A stretch of DNA of 64,000 bases from a virus. The position numbers were made by a program, and so were the translations under genes. Location of the stretch: positions 24,218 to 88,217 of the IMG/VR virus record IMGVR_UViG_3300031576_000021; one strand, 5' to 3'. How positions within the stretch are numbered: position 1 is the stretch's first letter; every line of letters starts with the position of its first letter. Positions 1 to 7,633 of this stretch are shown here, one piece after another. The notes beneath the pieces are model-generated. The model ran no database searches and was not told where the DNA came from. It saw nothing but the letters and a program-made list of their open reading frames with translations.

Positions 1-1
1 C

Positions 2-235
2 GGGGTGCTGACGCCCCTTCATCATGGTCGACATGACGCGAGACTTCTGGAGCGCCGCAGCCATCTACGGAGACATCGCCACGGCCGATCGCGTGGGCGC
101 GGTAGCGCGTGGTTGCCGCAAGGGTTTGGCGTCGAGTCGGTTGCCGCGATTGCGGACGCAGGCCGTCGGGAGGTTTACGACCTGACAGTAGACGCAGACC
201 ACAACTTCATTGCCGAAGGGCTAGTAGTCTCGAAT
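2..235 (+). other. Intein C-terminal splicing segment inside the endolysin
   Basis: The segment ends VYDLTVDADHNFIAEG...SN, the classical C-terminal intein blocks F and G with terminal Asn, followed by Cys as the first C-extein residue. Insertion lies just after the expected zinc-binding His of the M15 site, so the unspliced enzyme should be inactive. The N-terminal part lies outside the window. Confidence 0.8.
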
Positions 236-409
236 TGTTGGGGCATCGCAATCGATCTCGACCCGGCGAACAATCCGATGGGCACACGTTGGCGCAACGA
301 TGGTAGCATGCTCGATGAGCGAATCATCTCGACGTTCCTGGCGCACGGCTGGTACTGGGGCGACACGTTTCGCGATCCCCAGCACTGGCAGTTCTGTGTC
401 GACTATTAG
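2..409 (+). CDS. Intein-split M15-family endolysin, C-terminal part (truncated by window edge)
   Basis: This is the end of a peptidoglycan peptidase of the M15 family (D-Ala-D-Ala carboxypeptidase / L-Ala-D-Glu endopeptidase type), probably the phage endolysin. The C-extein begins at base 236 with CWGIAIDLDP, which matches the family zinc site SxHxxGxAxD from the residue after its His. DPQHWQF close to the end matches the second metal-ligand region. The reading ends at TAG 407-409. Everything before base 236 is intein. The first ~115 bases read poorly in this frame (Arg-rich), while the frame running from base 12 has GC-rich third positions there, so a frameshift or assembly error inside the intein is likely. 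The lysis role is inferred from family and phage context. Confidence 0.75.
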   Translation, partial: GVLTPLHHGRHDARLLERRSHLRRHRHGRSRGRGSAWLPQGFGVESVAAIADAGRREVYDLTVDADHNFIAEGLVVSNCWGIAIDLDPANNPMGTRWRNDGSMLDERIISTFLAHGWYWGDTFRDPQHWQFCVDY

Positions 410-457
410 GTCGGGTTGACAGCCCCACGTTGCGGTCTGCTATAGGAGGGTTCCGTC

Positions 458-823
458 ATGACGAAGGTCGAGGAAGCGTTGGCCGAGGTGAGGAATGCGC
501 TGGCCGAGTTCGAGCCGCGTCTCGCCGGGCTGCGGGATTTCGAGCGATTGCTCACCGTGGCCGACGATGGGCAGGAAGCAAAGACAGTCATCGGAAGCGC
601 GATCGAGACGTACACCATTCGGATCGCGCGGTTGGCCGATGCCCGGAACACGCTCCAAGCGCTCCTCGCTGACGCGCATCCCAACCCGATTGTCGTGCTG
701 GTCCCCCCGACCGTCCATGCTGTCCTCGCGGGCAACGTGGGGACCGTCGAGGCGGCCTTCAGTCAGTTCCGTCCGCAGACCGAGGCCACCGCCGGATCGG
801 TCGAGTTCGTAGAGCCCGCGTAA
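458..823 (+). CDS. Hypothetical phage protein, helical N-terminal half
   Basis: A 121-residue protein that I do not recognise. A strong ribosome site (TAGGAGGG) sits 8-15 bases before ATG 458. The first ~75 residues are charged and helical with a heptad-like pattern (EEALAEVRNALAEFEPRLAG), suggesting a coiled coil. The C-terminal part is more hydrophobic, rich in Val and Pro. It lies between the endolysin and a small Ig-like protein, so it could belong to lysis or virion decoration. No signal peptide is seen. Confidence 0.7.
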   Translation: MTKVEEALAEVRNALAEFEPRLAGLRDFERLLTVADDGQEAKTVIGSAIETYTIRIARLADARNTLQALLADAHPNPIVVLVPPTVHAVLAGNVGTVEAAFSQFRPQTEATAGSVEFVEPA

Positions 824-842
824 GGGCAAGAAGGAGTAGCGT

Positions 843-1160
843 ATGGCGACACAGATCCCGGTTGGTGGAGTCAAACATTTCCGGTCGGTGTGGCGGGACG
901 CCGCCGGCAACGTGGCCACCGTCGACACCCGGACGAGTCCCGGGCTCGTGACGGTCAGCGACCCCGCGTTGGGGGCGATCGAGAACCTGTCGGCCGATGG
1001 GCTGGAAGGCGACCTGCGTGTGCTCGCGCTGGGGACCGGCCAAGTCTCGATCACGGTCGACGCCGATCTCGGCGATGGTGTCCGCGCGTTGATCGCGCTC
1101 GGCGACTTCGAGGGCGTTCCCGGCGAGGCCGTAGTCGGTACCGTCGAGTTCAGCGGCTAG
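843..1160 (+). CDS. Small beta-rich protein, probably Ig-like
   Basis: A 105-residue protein rich in Val, Thr, Gly and Asp with alternating hydrophobic strands (VATVDTRTSPGLVTVSD, ITVDADLGDGVRALIAL). The pattern suits a single Ig-like or beta-sandwich domain, as in small phage decoration proteins. AAGGAG lies ~6 bases before ATG 843. It is the last gene before a hairpin terminator, so it probably ends the late unit that contains the endolysin. The fold assignment rests on composition only. Confidence 0.65.
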   Translation: MATQIPVGGVKHFRSVWRDAAGNVATVDTRTSPGLVTVSDPALGAIENLSADGLEGDLRVLALGTGQVSITVDADLGDGVRALIALGDFEGVPGEAVVGTVEFSG

Positions 1161-1183
1161 GTCTGCTCCTTCCCCAGCCACGG

Positions 1184-1218
1184 GGCCCCGGATGGACTGA
1201 GCCACCATCCGGGGCCTT
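1184..1218 (+). terminator. Hairpin terminator after the endolysin block
   Basis: A perfect 12 bp inverted repeat (GGCCCCGGATGG at 1184-1195 and CCATCCGGGGCC at 1205-1216) with a 9 base loop, followed by only two T residues before C-rich sequence. It sits 23 bases after a stop codon and 15 bases before a promoter-like sequence, so it probably separates two transcription units. Confidence 0.7.
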
Positions 1219-1230
1219 CCCATCCGCCAC

Positions 1231-1260
1231 TTGACACAAGCCCGAGCATGGGGCTATACG
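1231..1260 (+). promoter_or_regulatory. Promoter of the TTGACACAA family
   Basis: TTGACA at 1231-1236 and TATACG at 1255-1260 are 18 bp apart. The extended -35 (TTGACACAA) recurs elsewhere in the window. ATG 1268 lies 8 bases after the -10 box, so the mRNA may have almost no leader. Confidence 0.7.
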
Positions 1261-1267
1261 GCGCGAC

Positions 1268-1717
1268 ATGCTGACTCCCGAGGGGCTGACCGAGGACATG
1301 CAGGCCGCCATCGAGCGCCCCGGAGCGCCCTGCGTCGTCTGCAAAGCGCCGAACGACGAGGTGGGGCTGTGTCGCGACCCCTACTGCCTGGCGTACGTGC
1401 CGGCCCCATGGCCGGTTGCGCCGCGCGGCTCTCTTTTCCAGCGGTGGCGGATGCGACGACGGGCGCGTCGGGTGGTAGCCGACCTCACGAGCCGCGAAGG
1501 GACCGCCCGGCGGCTGCTCGCAAACACGCTGTCGCGGGTGGCGCTGCTCGTCCTGCTCGGTACGGGAGCATGCAGCACCGACCCATGCGCCGGCAGGTCG
1601 ACGACGCCTGAACGACTCGCCGATGGAAGCTGGAGCATCGAGTGTATCCCGCCCGTCCTTTCTGTGGCATGTGCGATCATCTGGCTCGGCGCTGCTGCTG
1701 GGCTGTGGAAACCATGA
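1268..1717 (+). CDS. Hypothetical membrane protein with N-terminal zinc-type cysteines
   Basis: A 149-residue protein with no recognised family. Residues ~22-40 hold C-x2-C and C-x4-C spacing (CVVCKAPNDEVGLCRDPYC), suggesting a small metal site. Two hydrophobic stretches follow, around LSRVALLVLLGTGAC and at the C-terminus (VACAIIWLGAAAGLW), so it is probably membrane-anchored. It is the first gene after the promoter at 1231 and its stop overlaps the next start (ATGA). No ribosome site is visible, consistent with a very short leader. Confidence 0.6.
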   Translation: MLTPEGLTEDMQAAIERPGAPCVVCKAPNDEVGLCRDPYCLAYVPAPWPVAPRGSLFQRWRMRRRARRVVADLTSREGTARRLLANTLSRVALLVLLGTGACSTDPCAGRSTTPERLADGSWSIECIPPVLSVACAIIWLGAAAGLWKP

Positions 1718-2574
1718 CCGACCTAAAGCAAGACGTGCGTGCCCTAGCCGATGCGTTGGCGATCGCGCGGCCGTTCGCGCTCCTCGATCTCGAAACGACT
1801 GGCACCGATCCGAAAGAGGATCGTATCGTCGAGGTGGCCGTCATCCGGTGCGTCCCCGTCGAGGCCGATGTGCCGGCCGTCGAAACCTACGTGCGGCGCG
1901 TGAACCCCGGTGTGCCGATCCCGGCCGAGGCGAGCGCCATCCACGGCATCACCGATGCCGACGTACGCGACGCGCCGACGTTCGTACAGATCGCGCCGGC
2001 TGTCCGCGGCATGCTCACCGGAGCCGATTTCGCGGGGTTCAATCTACTCAGATTCGACCTGCCACTCCTCGCGGCCGAGTTCGAGCGGGTCGGTATGCAG
2101 TTCGACCCACACCTCTCCGGCCGGCGCGTGATCGATGTGCAGCGGCTCTACCACCTAATGCATCCTCGCGATTTGTGCGCCGCGCGGCGCACCTATCTCG
2201 ACGAAGATGCGGCCGACGCGCATGGCGCGCTCGCCGATGCGTCGGCGACGGGCCGGGTGCTCCTCGCCCAGCTGATCTATCATCGCGAGGAATTCGCCGA
2301 GGGGGGTGCTTTCCTGCCGCGCGATCTCGATGCGCTCAATACGCTCAGCCGTGGCGCGCAGGCGAATTGGCTGGACCCCGAGGGCGCGCTCGTTTGGAGC
2401 ACGGCCGGCGAGGTGGTGTTCACGTTCGGCAAGCACAAGGGGAAGACGCTGCGCGAGGTGGCGCAGACGACGGACTATCTGTCGTGGATCGTGCGGGAGC
2501 GGGTGAAGAACCGCGTGGTGCAGCAGGTCGCGAGTTCGGCGCTCGGTGGGGTGTTCCCCTGTCGGCCGACGTAG
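1714..2574 (+). CDS. DnaQ-like 3'-5' exonuclease (DEDDh) with C-terminal FGKHKGK domain
   Basis: A 286-residue predicted 3'-5' exonuclease. Exo I is LLDLETTG (near residue 25, supplying D and E), Exo II is NLLRFDLPLL, and Exo III is AHGALADASAT with the His-Asp pair of the DEDDh class. The C-terminus has VVFTFGKHKGKTLREVA, resembling the small DUF3820-type domain found fused to phage exonucleases. ATG 1714 overlaps the upstream stop (ATGA) and gives a start just before the exonuclease domain. It could proofread for a polymerase encoded outside the window, or process recombination ends. Confidence 0.88.
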   Translation: MTDLKQDVRALADALAIARPFALLDLETTGTDPKEDRIVEVAVIRCVPVEADVPAVETYVRRVNPGVPIPAEASAIHGITDADVRDAPTFVQIAPAVRGMLTGADFAGFNLLRFDLPLLAAEFERVGMQFDPHLSGRRVIDVQRLYHLMHPRDLCAARRTYLDEDAADAHGALADASATGRVLLAQLIYHREEFAEGGAFLPRDLDALNTLSRGAQANWLDPEGALVWSTAGEVVFTFGKHKGKTLREVAQTTDYLSWIVRERVKNRVVQQVASSALGGVFPCRPT

Positions 2575-2576
2575 CC

Positions 2577-3296
2577 ATGCGCCTGTGCATCATCACCTGC
2601 ATGCGGGACGCGCTGCCGTTCCTGCCGCTCTACCGGGAGCAGCTACGGCGGTGGACGCTCCAGCCGGCGGTGATCGTGGTCGGAGAGAACGGCTCGGACG
2701 ATGGGACGCGCGCCTGGCTCGACCGCTGGGCGATCGACGACGACGCCCGCGTGGATGCGTTCTCGTTTGACCCGCCACCTGGACCGAAGCTGGAGCGCGT
2801 GGCCACGGCCGAGCGCGCGGCGCACATGGCGCGCGTCTGGAACACCTGCCTGGAACGCGCCCTGGAGCACGACTGGACGCATGCCGTCGTGATGTCCATC
2901 CAGAAGTATGCCCCGGCGTCGGTGATTGCGCGGCTGGCGGCCCTAGATCGAGACATCGTAGCGCCCCTGATCATGTTCCCCATGGGCGCGACGCGGATCT
3001 TCTACGATACGTGGTGCTTCCAGGCGCTCGACGGCACGCGTTTCTCCGCGCATGAACCGAGCGGCGATTCCGTGGAGGAAGTCGCGGGCGTCGGTGGCTG
3101 CTATCTGGTGCGCCGCGCCGTCTATGAAGCGGGCTGTCGGTTGGCGCCGACCGATGGCACGTTCTGCGAGTCGGTGGCGTTCTGCGAGCAGGCACGGGCG
3201 CGAGGATTCCAGGTCTGGGTGGATCGGCGGGAGCCGACCGCCTGGGCGTACTGGACGCCGGGGCCCTATCGCGCCAGGCTGGCTACGGATGGATGA
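2577..3296 (+). CDS. Glycosyltransferase-like protein (GT-A type)
   Basis: A 239-residue protein starting MRLCIITCMRDALPFLPLY and continuing VVGENGSDDGTRAWLDRW, the nucleotide-sugar-binding opening of GT-A (family 2-like) glycosyltransferases. Later segments (IVAPLIMFP, EEVAGVGGCYLVRRAV) fit this fold. In a phage it may glycosylate modified DNA bases or a surface component; the sequence does not say which. It begins 2 bases after the exonuclease stop and overlaps the next gene by 8 bases. Confidence 0.7.
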   Translation: MRLCIITCMRDALPFLPLYREQLRRWTLQPAVIVVGENGSDDGTRAWLDRWAIDDDARVDAFSFDPPPGPKLERVATAERAAHMARVWNTCLERALEHDWTHAVVMSIQKYAPASVIARLAALDRDIVAPLIMFPMGATRIFYDTWCFQALDGTRFSAHEPSGDSVEEVAGVGGCYLVRRAVYEAGCRLAPTDGTFCESVAFCEQARARGFQVWVDRREPTAWAYWTPGPYRARLATDG

Positions 3297-3507
3297 CAAG
3301 TACGAAGTCCCTGGCCTGGCCCGTGCGCTCCGCGAGACAAAAGGCGGCGCGCTGATCGTCGAAGTCACGGCCGACGACGGCGGCACCGAGGAGCTGTGCA
3401 TCCCGCAGAGCCAGGTCCACGAAAACTCCGAAGTCTGGAAGCCCGGCGACGAGGGCACGCTCGTCGTGACGGGGTGGCTAGCGAGGCAACGCGAATGGAT
3501 GGAATGA
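3289..3507 (+). CDS. Small conserved phage protein (GDEGTLVVTGWLA motif)
   Basis: A 72-residue acidic protein. Its C-terminal segment, PGDEGTLVVTGWLARQREW, resembles a short motif I associate with small phage DNA-metabolism proteins, often near helicases, but I cannot name the family. It starts at ATG 3289 inside the glycosyltransferase end. The frame stays open after its TGA (see the next entry). Confidence 0.65.
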   Translation: MDDKYEVPGLARALRETKGGALIVEVTADDGGTEELCIPQSQVHENSEVWKPGDEGTLVVTGWLARQREWME

Positions 3508-3516
3508 GGGGCTAAG

Positions 3517-3783
3517 ATACGGCAAGAACGGGTCGAAGCGATCATTGAGGCCGAGACCGTCGGATTGCGCGACCGCGTGATCGTCCGACTCGCCGAGGAG
3601 TTTCCGGACGTACGGTGGAGCTCGGCGGTTGGGCATCCGCCGATGGTGCGGGTCCAGCACAGCGGGCCGCCATTGCTCATGCCGGAGCGTGGCGACGAGC
3701 ACCCGCGGGTGGACAGATCAAAGCTGTCGATCACGTGGTCGTTGGAGCAGGTGACGGGCACGTGGAACGAAGACGATACATGA
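3517..3783 (+). CDS. Hypothetical protein without a canonical start
   Basis: The frame is open from the TGA at 3505-3507 to TGA 3781-3783 with coding-like composition (RQERVEAIIEAETVGLRDR, VIVRLAEEFPDVRW). No ATG or GTG precedes the coding-looking part. A GAGGGG ribosome-like site lies 5 bases before ATA 3517, and TTG 3565 is the first standard alternative start but has no ribosome site. Translation may start at a rare codon, or follow readthrough of the preceding TGA, since both genes share a frame. Function unknown. Confidence 0.45.
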   Translation: MRQERVEAIIEAETVGLRDRVIVRLAEEFPDVRWSSAVGHPPMVRVQHSGPPLLMPERGDEHPRVDRSKLSITWSLEQVTGTWNEDDT

Positions 3784-3824
3784 GACGTCGTGCCCGACCT
3801 GCCCGCCCCCTCAAAAGGCATCAC

Positions 3825-3853
3825 TTGACACAATCTCGCTAACAGGCTAAAAG
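3825..3853 (+). promoter_or_regulatory. Promoter of the TTGACACAA family
   Basis: TTGACA 3825-3830, 17 bp spacer, TAAAAG 3848-3853, in the shared layout TTGACACAAT...GGCTAAAAGG. ATG 3861 lies 8 bases after the -10 box. It sits in a 77 base gap between genes. Confidence 0.7.
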
Positions 3854-3860
3854 GTGGGGC

Positions 3861-4040
3861 ATGGCAAACCGCAATCTCGATCCGATGACCGCCGACTCCG
3901 ACCGCGACTATCTGGACGCGATCGGTCATCCGGCAGACGCGCATCGCCCGGGGACACGCGAGCCGCGCGGCTGTCGTGCCCCCCTCCCCTGCGAGTGCTG
4001 GACGTGCGATCCGCGGGAGGATGACGATGTCACCTTCTGA
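3861..4040 (+). CDS. Small Cys-containing protein
   Basis: A 59-residue protein read from ATG 3861 to TGA 4038-4040. It is acidic, and the C-terminal half has C-x6-C-x-C-x2-C (CRAPLPCECWTC), suggesting a metal site. AAGGTGGGG precedes the start by one base. It overlaps the next gene by 14 bases. No family is recognised. Confidence 0.55.
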   Translation: MANRNLDPMTADSDRDYLDAIGHPADAHRPGTREPRGCRAPLPCECWTCDPREDDDVTF

Positions 4041-4479
4041 GGCGTTGCCCGCGCACCCTCGCCAGCCCGATCCGACGCGAGCGCATTGTCGGAACGGCGA
4101 AGAGCAGTGCCACGGCTGCGCCTGCTGCGTGAAGGCGGCGAGCGTCGGGCTCATGCGCCTCCTCTGGCGGTGCTGCTGTTGTGGCGTGTCGGCGACGACG
4201 GTCCGCCAGCGCGAAGGCCACACGTACTGTAGCGGCGACTGTTTCCAGACGGCGACGGTCGTGGCCGGCGGCACGGTGTACTACCGCGACTGCGTCATCA
4301 CGTACGAGCCGAAGCCGATCCCGACGACGTCGTGCGACTTCGGCTGGGCACACGACGACTACGACGGCGCGCCGATCGACTCGGAAGATGGCTACGCGGC
4401 CGATAGCCGGTCCGGGTACGCCGGGTCGGTCGCCGCGTGCAAGGCCGAGATCGACGCGATGCACGAGGCGTCGTCATGA
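4027..4479 (+). CDS. Cys-rich protein with zinc-finger-like clusters
   Basis: A 150-residue protein. Residues ~25-75 contain many cysteines (CHGCACC, CCCCG, YCSGDCF), resembling treble-clef or DksA-like zinc ribbons. The C-terminal half is acidic. ATG 4027 is preceded at 6 bases by CGGGAGG, whereas ATG 4021 directly abuts that site and is less likely. The stop overlaps the next start (ATGA). Probably a small nucleic-acid-binding or regulatory protein; no family assigned. Confidence 0.6.
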   Translation: MSPSEALPAHPRQPDPTRAHCRNGEEQCHGCACCVKAASVGLMRLLWRCCCCGVSATTVRQREGHTYCSGDCFQTATVVAGGTVYYRDCVITYEPKPIPTTSCDFGWAHDDYDGAPIDSEDGYAADSRSGYAGSVAACKAEIDAMHEASS

Positions 4480-4586
4480 GGGCCACTCGCAGGGGGCTCG
4501 TGATCGCCGCATTGTTCGGGCTGGGCTGCGGCCACGTCCTGAGTCGCGTGCTCGATCAGGTGGCACGCTATCTCGGGACGCCATGA
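4476..4586 (+). CDS. Tiny membrane peptide
   Basis: A 36-residue peptide with basic N-terminus and a hydrophobic stretch (GLVIAALFGLGCGHVL), so a single membrane segment or signal-like sequence. It is joined by ATGA overlaps on both sides, which supports it being translated. Confidence 0.5.
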   Translation: MRATRRGLVIAALFGLGCGHVLSRVLDQVARYLGTP

Positions 4587-4876
4587 GCCGCGCGGCGCAA
4601 GGGGGTGTGATGGACGACCAGGAAGACAAGCGGGACGCGGCACTCCGGGCCGTACTCCTGTTCTACGAAGCACCCTACTGGTCGGACAGCATCCAGAACC
4701 CGACGACAGCAATTCATCACCGCATCGCGGCCCAGCTCGTCGTCGAGAACGCCGATCAGGTGGCGACCTATCTCGTCGAGCACATGACTCCCGGCACGAT
4801 CCGTGTGGCCTGCGTCGATGGCACGCTCGCGGTCCTGGCGCCAGACGGGACGGGGCTGCGGCTGGTGCAGGCATGA
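4583..4876 (+). CDS. Hypothetical small protein
   Basis: A 97-residue protein of unknown function. ATG 4583 overlaps the upstream stop (ATGA); an internal ATG 4610 has an AAGGGGG site 5 bases upstream and could be the true start. The middle is helical (IHHRIAAQLVVENADQVATY) and the C-terminus beta-rich (RVACVDGTLAVLAPDG). Its stop overlaps the helicase start. Confidence 0.6.
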   Translation: MSRAAQGGVMDDQEDKRDAALRAVLLFYEAPYWSDSIQNPTTAIHHRIAAQLVVENADQVATYLVEHMTPGTIRVACVDGTLAVLAPDGTGLRLVQA

Positions 4877-6891
4877 TCCTGCACCGCGAAGAGGCGACCT
4901 GGGTGGCCGACTCCTCGTTCGAGGAGAAGGACGTGGTCAAGGCGGCGCGGTTCCGCTGGGACCCAGCGAAACGTCGCTGGTGGACGGATCAGCTGGACCG
5001 CGCGGCGCTCCTCGCGGCGTACGCCGACGACGACTGCCGGTCTGAGCTGACCGCGCGGCGCGAAGCGATGGAAGCGGCGAAGGCGGCGAGTCGGGCGACT
5101 GATGCGGCGATCGACCTGCCCTGTCCCGATGGGCTCGCCTACCTGCCCTTCCAGCGGGCGGGCATCGCGTACCTGCTGGAACGGCCGGCGGCGCTCCTCG
5201 CGGACGAAATGGGGCTCGGGAAGACGGTCGAAATTCTCGGCGTCATCAACGCGGACAGCGCCGCGCGGCGCAACCTCGTAGTCTGCCCCGCGCATCTGCG
5301 GCTCAACTGGCAGCGCGAGGCCGAGCGGTGGCTGGTCCGCCCGACGCGCATCCTCGTCGCGACCGCGGCCTCATGGCCGGCGGATGTCGAGCCCGACGAT
5401 CGGGATGTCCTCGTGATCGGGCACTACGAGACGTGCGTGAAGCACGCCGCCACGATGCAAGCGATCGACTGGCATGTCGTGGCGATTGATGAAACCCACT
5501 ACATCAAGAATCCAAAGGCGAAGCGCTCGATGGCCGTGTACGGCATCCCGGCGCGGCGCCGCATTCTGGCGACCGGCACACCGATCGTGAACCGGCCGAA
5601 AGAATTGTGGCCGCTGCTCAACCAGCTCGACCCGACGGGGTGGCCCAAGTTTTTCTCGTTTGCGATGCGCTACTGCGCGGCGACGCAGAACCGTTGGGGC
5701 TGGGATTTCTCCGGCGCATCAAACCTCGACGAGCTACAGGACCGGCTGCGCGAGACGATTATGGTCCGTCGGCTGAAGCGTGACGTGCTGACTGAGTTGC
5801 CGGCGAAGACGCGGCAGATCATCGAGCTACCCGTCAACGGCTGCGCCAAGGCGGTTGCCAAGGAACGGGCGGCGCTCGCCAAGCTGCTCAAGTCGGACGA
5901 TCCATACGCGGCGGCCGTCAACGCGCTCGACGATGGGCCCGGCGCGCTGTTCACCGAGATGGCGGCGATTCGGCACGCGACGGCCATCGCCAAGGTGCCG
6001 GCCGTGATCGAGCATGTGATCGACGCGCTCGATTCACACGCCAAGGTGGTTTTGTTTTGCCATCACCATGATGTCGCTGATGCGTTGGTCGCGGGACTCG
6101 CGGCGTTCAAGGCCATCCGGGCGACCGGCCAGGACAGCGTCGAGGAGCGCCAGGCGGCGGTCAACGTCTTCCAGTCGGATGTGAATGTGCGCGTCATCGT
6201 GTGCAGCCTGTACGGCGCGGGCACGGGATTCACCCTCACGGCCGCCAACCTCGTCGTCTTCGCGGAGTTGGACTGGGTGCCCGGCACGATCACGCAAGCC
6301 GAGGATCGGCTCCACCGGATCGGCCAGACGGGCAACGTGCTCGTGCATCATCTCGTGATCGACGGCACGCTCGACTGCCGGCTGGCGCGGGTGCTGGTGA
6401 GCAAGCAAAAGATCGCCGACGCGGCGCTCGACAACCCGCACGACGACCGGGTGGCGTTGGCCGAAGAGGCGGCGCGCGCGGCCATCGTGGCGGCCGAGAA
6501 GCGCGACGGTGCCCGCCTAACCACCGAGCAGCGCGAGGCCACCCTAGGCCCCCTGCCCGACTGCCCGGAGGGCCGCTACGCGCTCCCAAGCGCCACCGGC
6601 GCCAACGATCTCGACTTCTACCGGGTGGATCGGCCGACGGAGGGGCAGTGGGCCGGGCGGGTGTTCGTGACCCGCGTCCTCGGCGGGCACTCGACGCTCG
6701 ACCCCGCGCTCCGTGTCCCCCGCTGGGCAGTGCGCAGCGTGCTGGAGCGGATCGTGGCAGCTGGCCCGCGCGAGGCGGCGATGCGCTACGGGCAGGAGCT
6801 GGGACACTGCGGGCGCTGTGGACGCTCGCTCACGGACGATCAGAGTCGCACGATCGGCCTAGGGGCGACGTGCGCAGCAGCGTGGAGGTGA
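4873..6891 (+). CDS. SNF2-family DNA helicase/translocase with C-terminal zinc motif
   Basis: A 672-residue superfamily 2 ATPase of the SWI/SNF type. Walker A is DEMGLGKT (residues ~111-118), motif II is DETH (~205), motif III is ATGTPIVNRP, motif V is GAGTGFTLT, and motif VI is EDRLHRIGQ (~477). The C-terminal ~25 residues carry C-x2-C...C (CGRCGRSLTD...GLGATCAAAW), a short zinc motif common at the ends of phage proteins. Family members translocate on duplex DNA and remodel replication or recombination intermediates. It shares an ATGA overlap upstream and is 3 bases from the next gene. A second SNF2 helicase lies at 10445. Confidence 0.9.
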   Translation: MILHREEATWVADSSFEEKDVVKAARFRWDPAKRRWWTDQLDRAALLAAYADDDCRSELTARREAMEAAKAASRATDAAIDLPCPDGLAYLPFQRAGIAYLLERPAALLADEMGLGKTVEILGVINADSAARRNLVVCPAHLRLNWQREAERWLVRPTRILVATAASWPADVEPDDRDVLVIGHYETCVKHAATMQAIDWHVVAIDETHYIKNPKAKRSMAVYGIPARRRILATGTPIVNRPKELWPLLNQLDPTGWPKFFSFAMRYCAATQNRWGWDFSGASNLDELQDRLRETIMVRRLKRDVLTELPAKTRQIIELPVNGCAKAVAKERAALAKLLKSDDPYAAAVNALDDGPGALFTEMAAIRHATAIAKVPAVIEHVIDALDSHAKVVLFCHHHDVADALVAGLAAFKAIRATGQDSVEERQAAVNVFQSDVNVRVIVCSLYGAGTGFTLTAANLVVFAELDWVPGTITQAEDRLHRIGQTGNVLVHHLVIDGTLDCRLARVLVSKQKIADAALDNPHDDRVALAEEAARAAIVAAEKRDGARLTTEQREATLGPLPDCPEGRYALPSATGANDLDFYRVDRPTEGQWAGRVFVTRVLGGHSTLDPALRVPRWAVRSVLERIVAAGPREAAMRYGQELGHCGRCGRSLTDDQSRTIGLGATCAAAWR

Positions 6892-6894
6892 ATC

Positions 6895-7188
6895 ATGATC
6901 GACTACAGCCGGGTGCGTGTGGACATTCGCGAAGCCGTCTTGCGCTACATCAACGACGGGTGGCAGCCCGGTGGCTTCCTCACGGCGGTGCTGAGTAACA
7001 ATCTGCGCGACGCCTTCGGGCGCGCGGACGCAGAAAACTTCGCCACGCTCGGCGACCTCGTCGGCTGGCTCTACAACCACGCGCCGAGTCCCTGCTGGGG
7101 CTCGCCGGAAAAAGTGGCGGCGTGGCTGGCTCAAGAGCCGTCGTATGTCGCGGGGGGGATGCCGGTGATCACCTGGGACGGCGTGTGA
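6895..7188 (+). CDS. Conserved phage small protein (GGFLTAVLSN type)
   Basis: A 97-residue protein with motifs PGGFLTAVLSNNLRDAFGRA and LYNHAPSPCWGSPEKVAAWL, a conserved phage family that I recognise by pattern but cannot name functionally. It starts ATC-ATG after the helicase stop. Probably part of the early replication operon. Confidence 0.7.
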   Translation: MIDYSRVRVDIREAVLRYINDGWQPGGFLTAVLSNNLRDAFGRADAENFATLGDLVGWLYNHAPSPCWGSPEKVAAWLAQEPSYVAGGMPVITWDGV

Positions 7189-7370
7189 TGACCGGCTATC
7201 TCCACAGCGAGGAGCGGGACTTAGGAGCGTATCCGATCGGACAGCGCACATACTGGCGCATCGTGCAGCGATGGACGCGGCGCGCGTACTGGCACGGGGT
7301 CATCGTCGGGTCGCTCGCAACGACGATGGCGGTGCTCGTGCTCCTCGTGCTCGCGGTCTGGGTGGATTGA
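7188..7370 (+). CDS. Small membrane protein
   Basis: A 60-residue protein with a polar, aromatic N-terminal half and one clear C-terminal membrane helix (GVIVGSLATTMAVLVLLVLA). It starts one base inside the upstream stop and its own TGA overlaps the next ATG (TGATG). Function unknown. Confidence 0.6.
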   Translation: MTGYLHSEERDLGAYPIGQRTYWRIVQRWTRRAYWHGVIVGSLATTMAVLVLLVLAVWVD

Positions 7371-7633
7371 TGGACTACGATCGAGAGGATCGGTGGGCGA
7401 GTCGCGGCGTCGCGGTGGCGACGCTCCACGGGACGCGGTTCTTCCTGACGGCCACCGGCTGCGGTACGGACGTGCCCGACAACGCCAAGGTCTTCCGCTC
7501 GCTGGCGGACGCGCAGCAGGCGTGCGACGCGGCGAACATCGACCCGGCCTGGGGCGAGCTGCGCGGGAAGTGGGAGGCCCTCATCCCGTACCTGGCGTTC
7601 CCACTTGACGACGCCCCCCGTTCGGGCGCATGA
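7370..7633 (+). CDS. Hypothetical small protein
   Basis: An 87-residue protein with beta-rich centre (VAVATLHGTRFFLTATG) and a helical C-terminal half that ends LAFPLDDAPRSGA. It is coupled by TGATG to the gene before and ATGA to the replication gene after. No family recognised. Confidence 0.6.
   Translation: MDYDREDRWASRGVAVATLHGTRFFLTATGCGTDVPDNAKVFRSLADAQQACDAANIDPAWGELRGKWEALIPYLAFPLDDAPRSGA

Noticed and set aside
2943-4274. A 443-codon minus-strand frame
   Set aside because: No domain, crosses several coupled plus-strand genes and a promoter, composition typical of a shadow.
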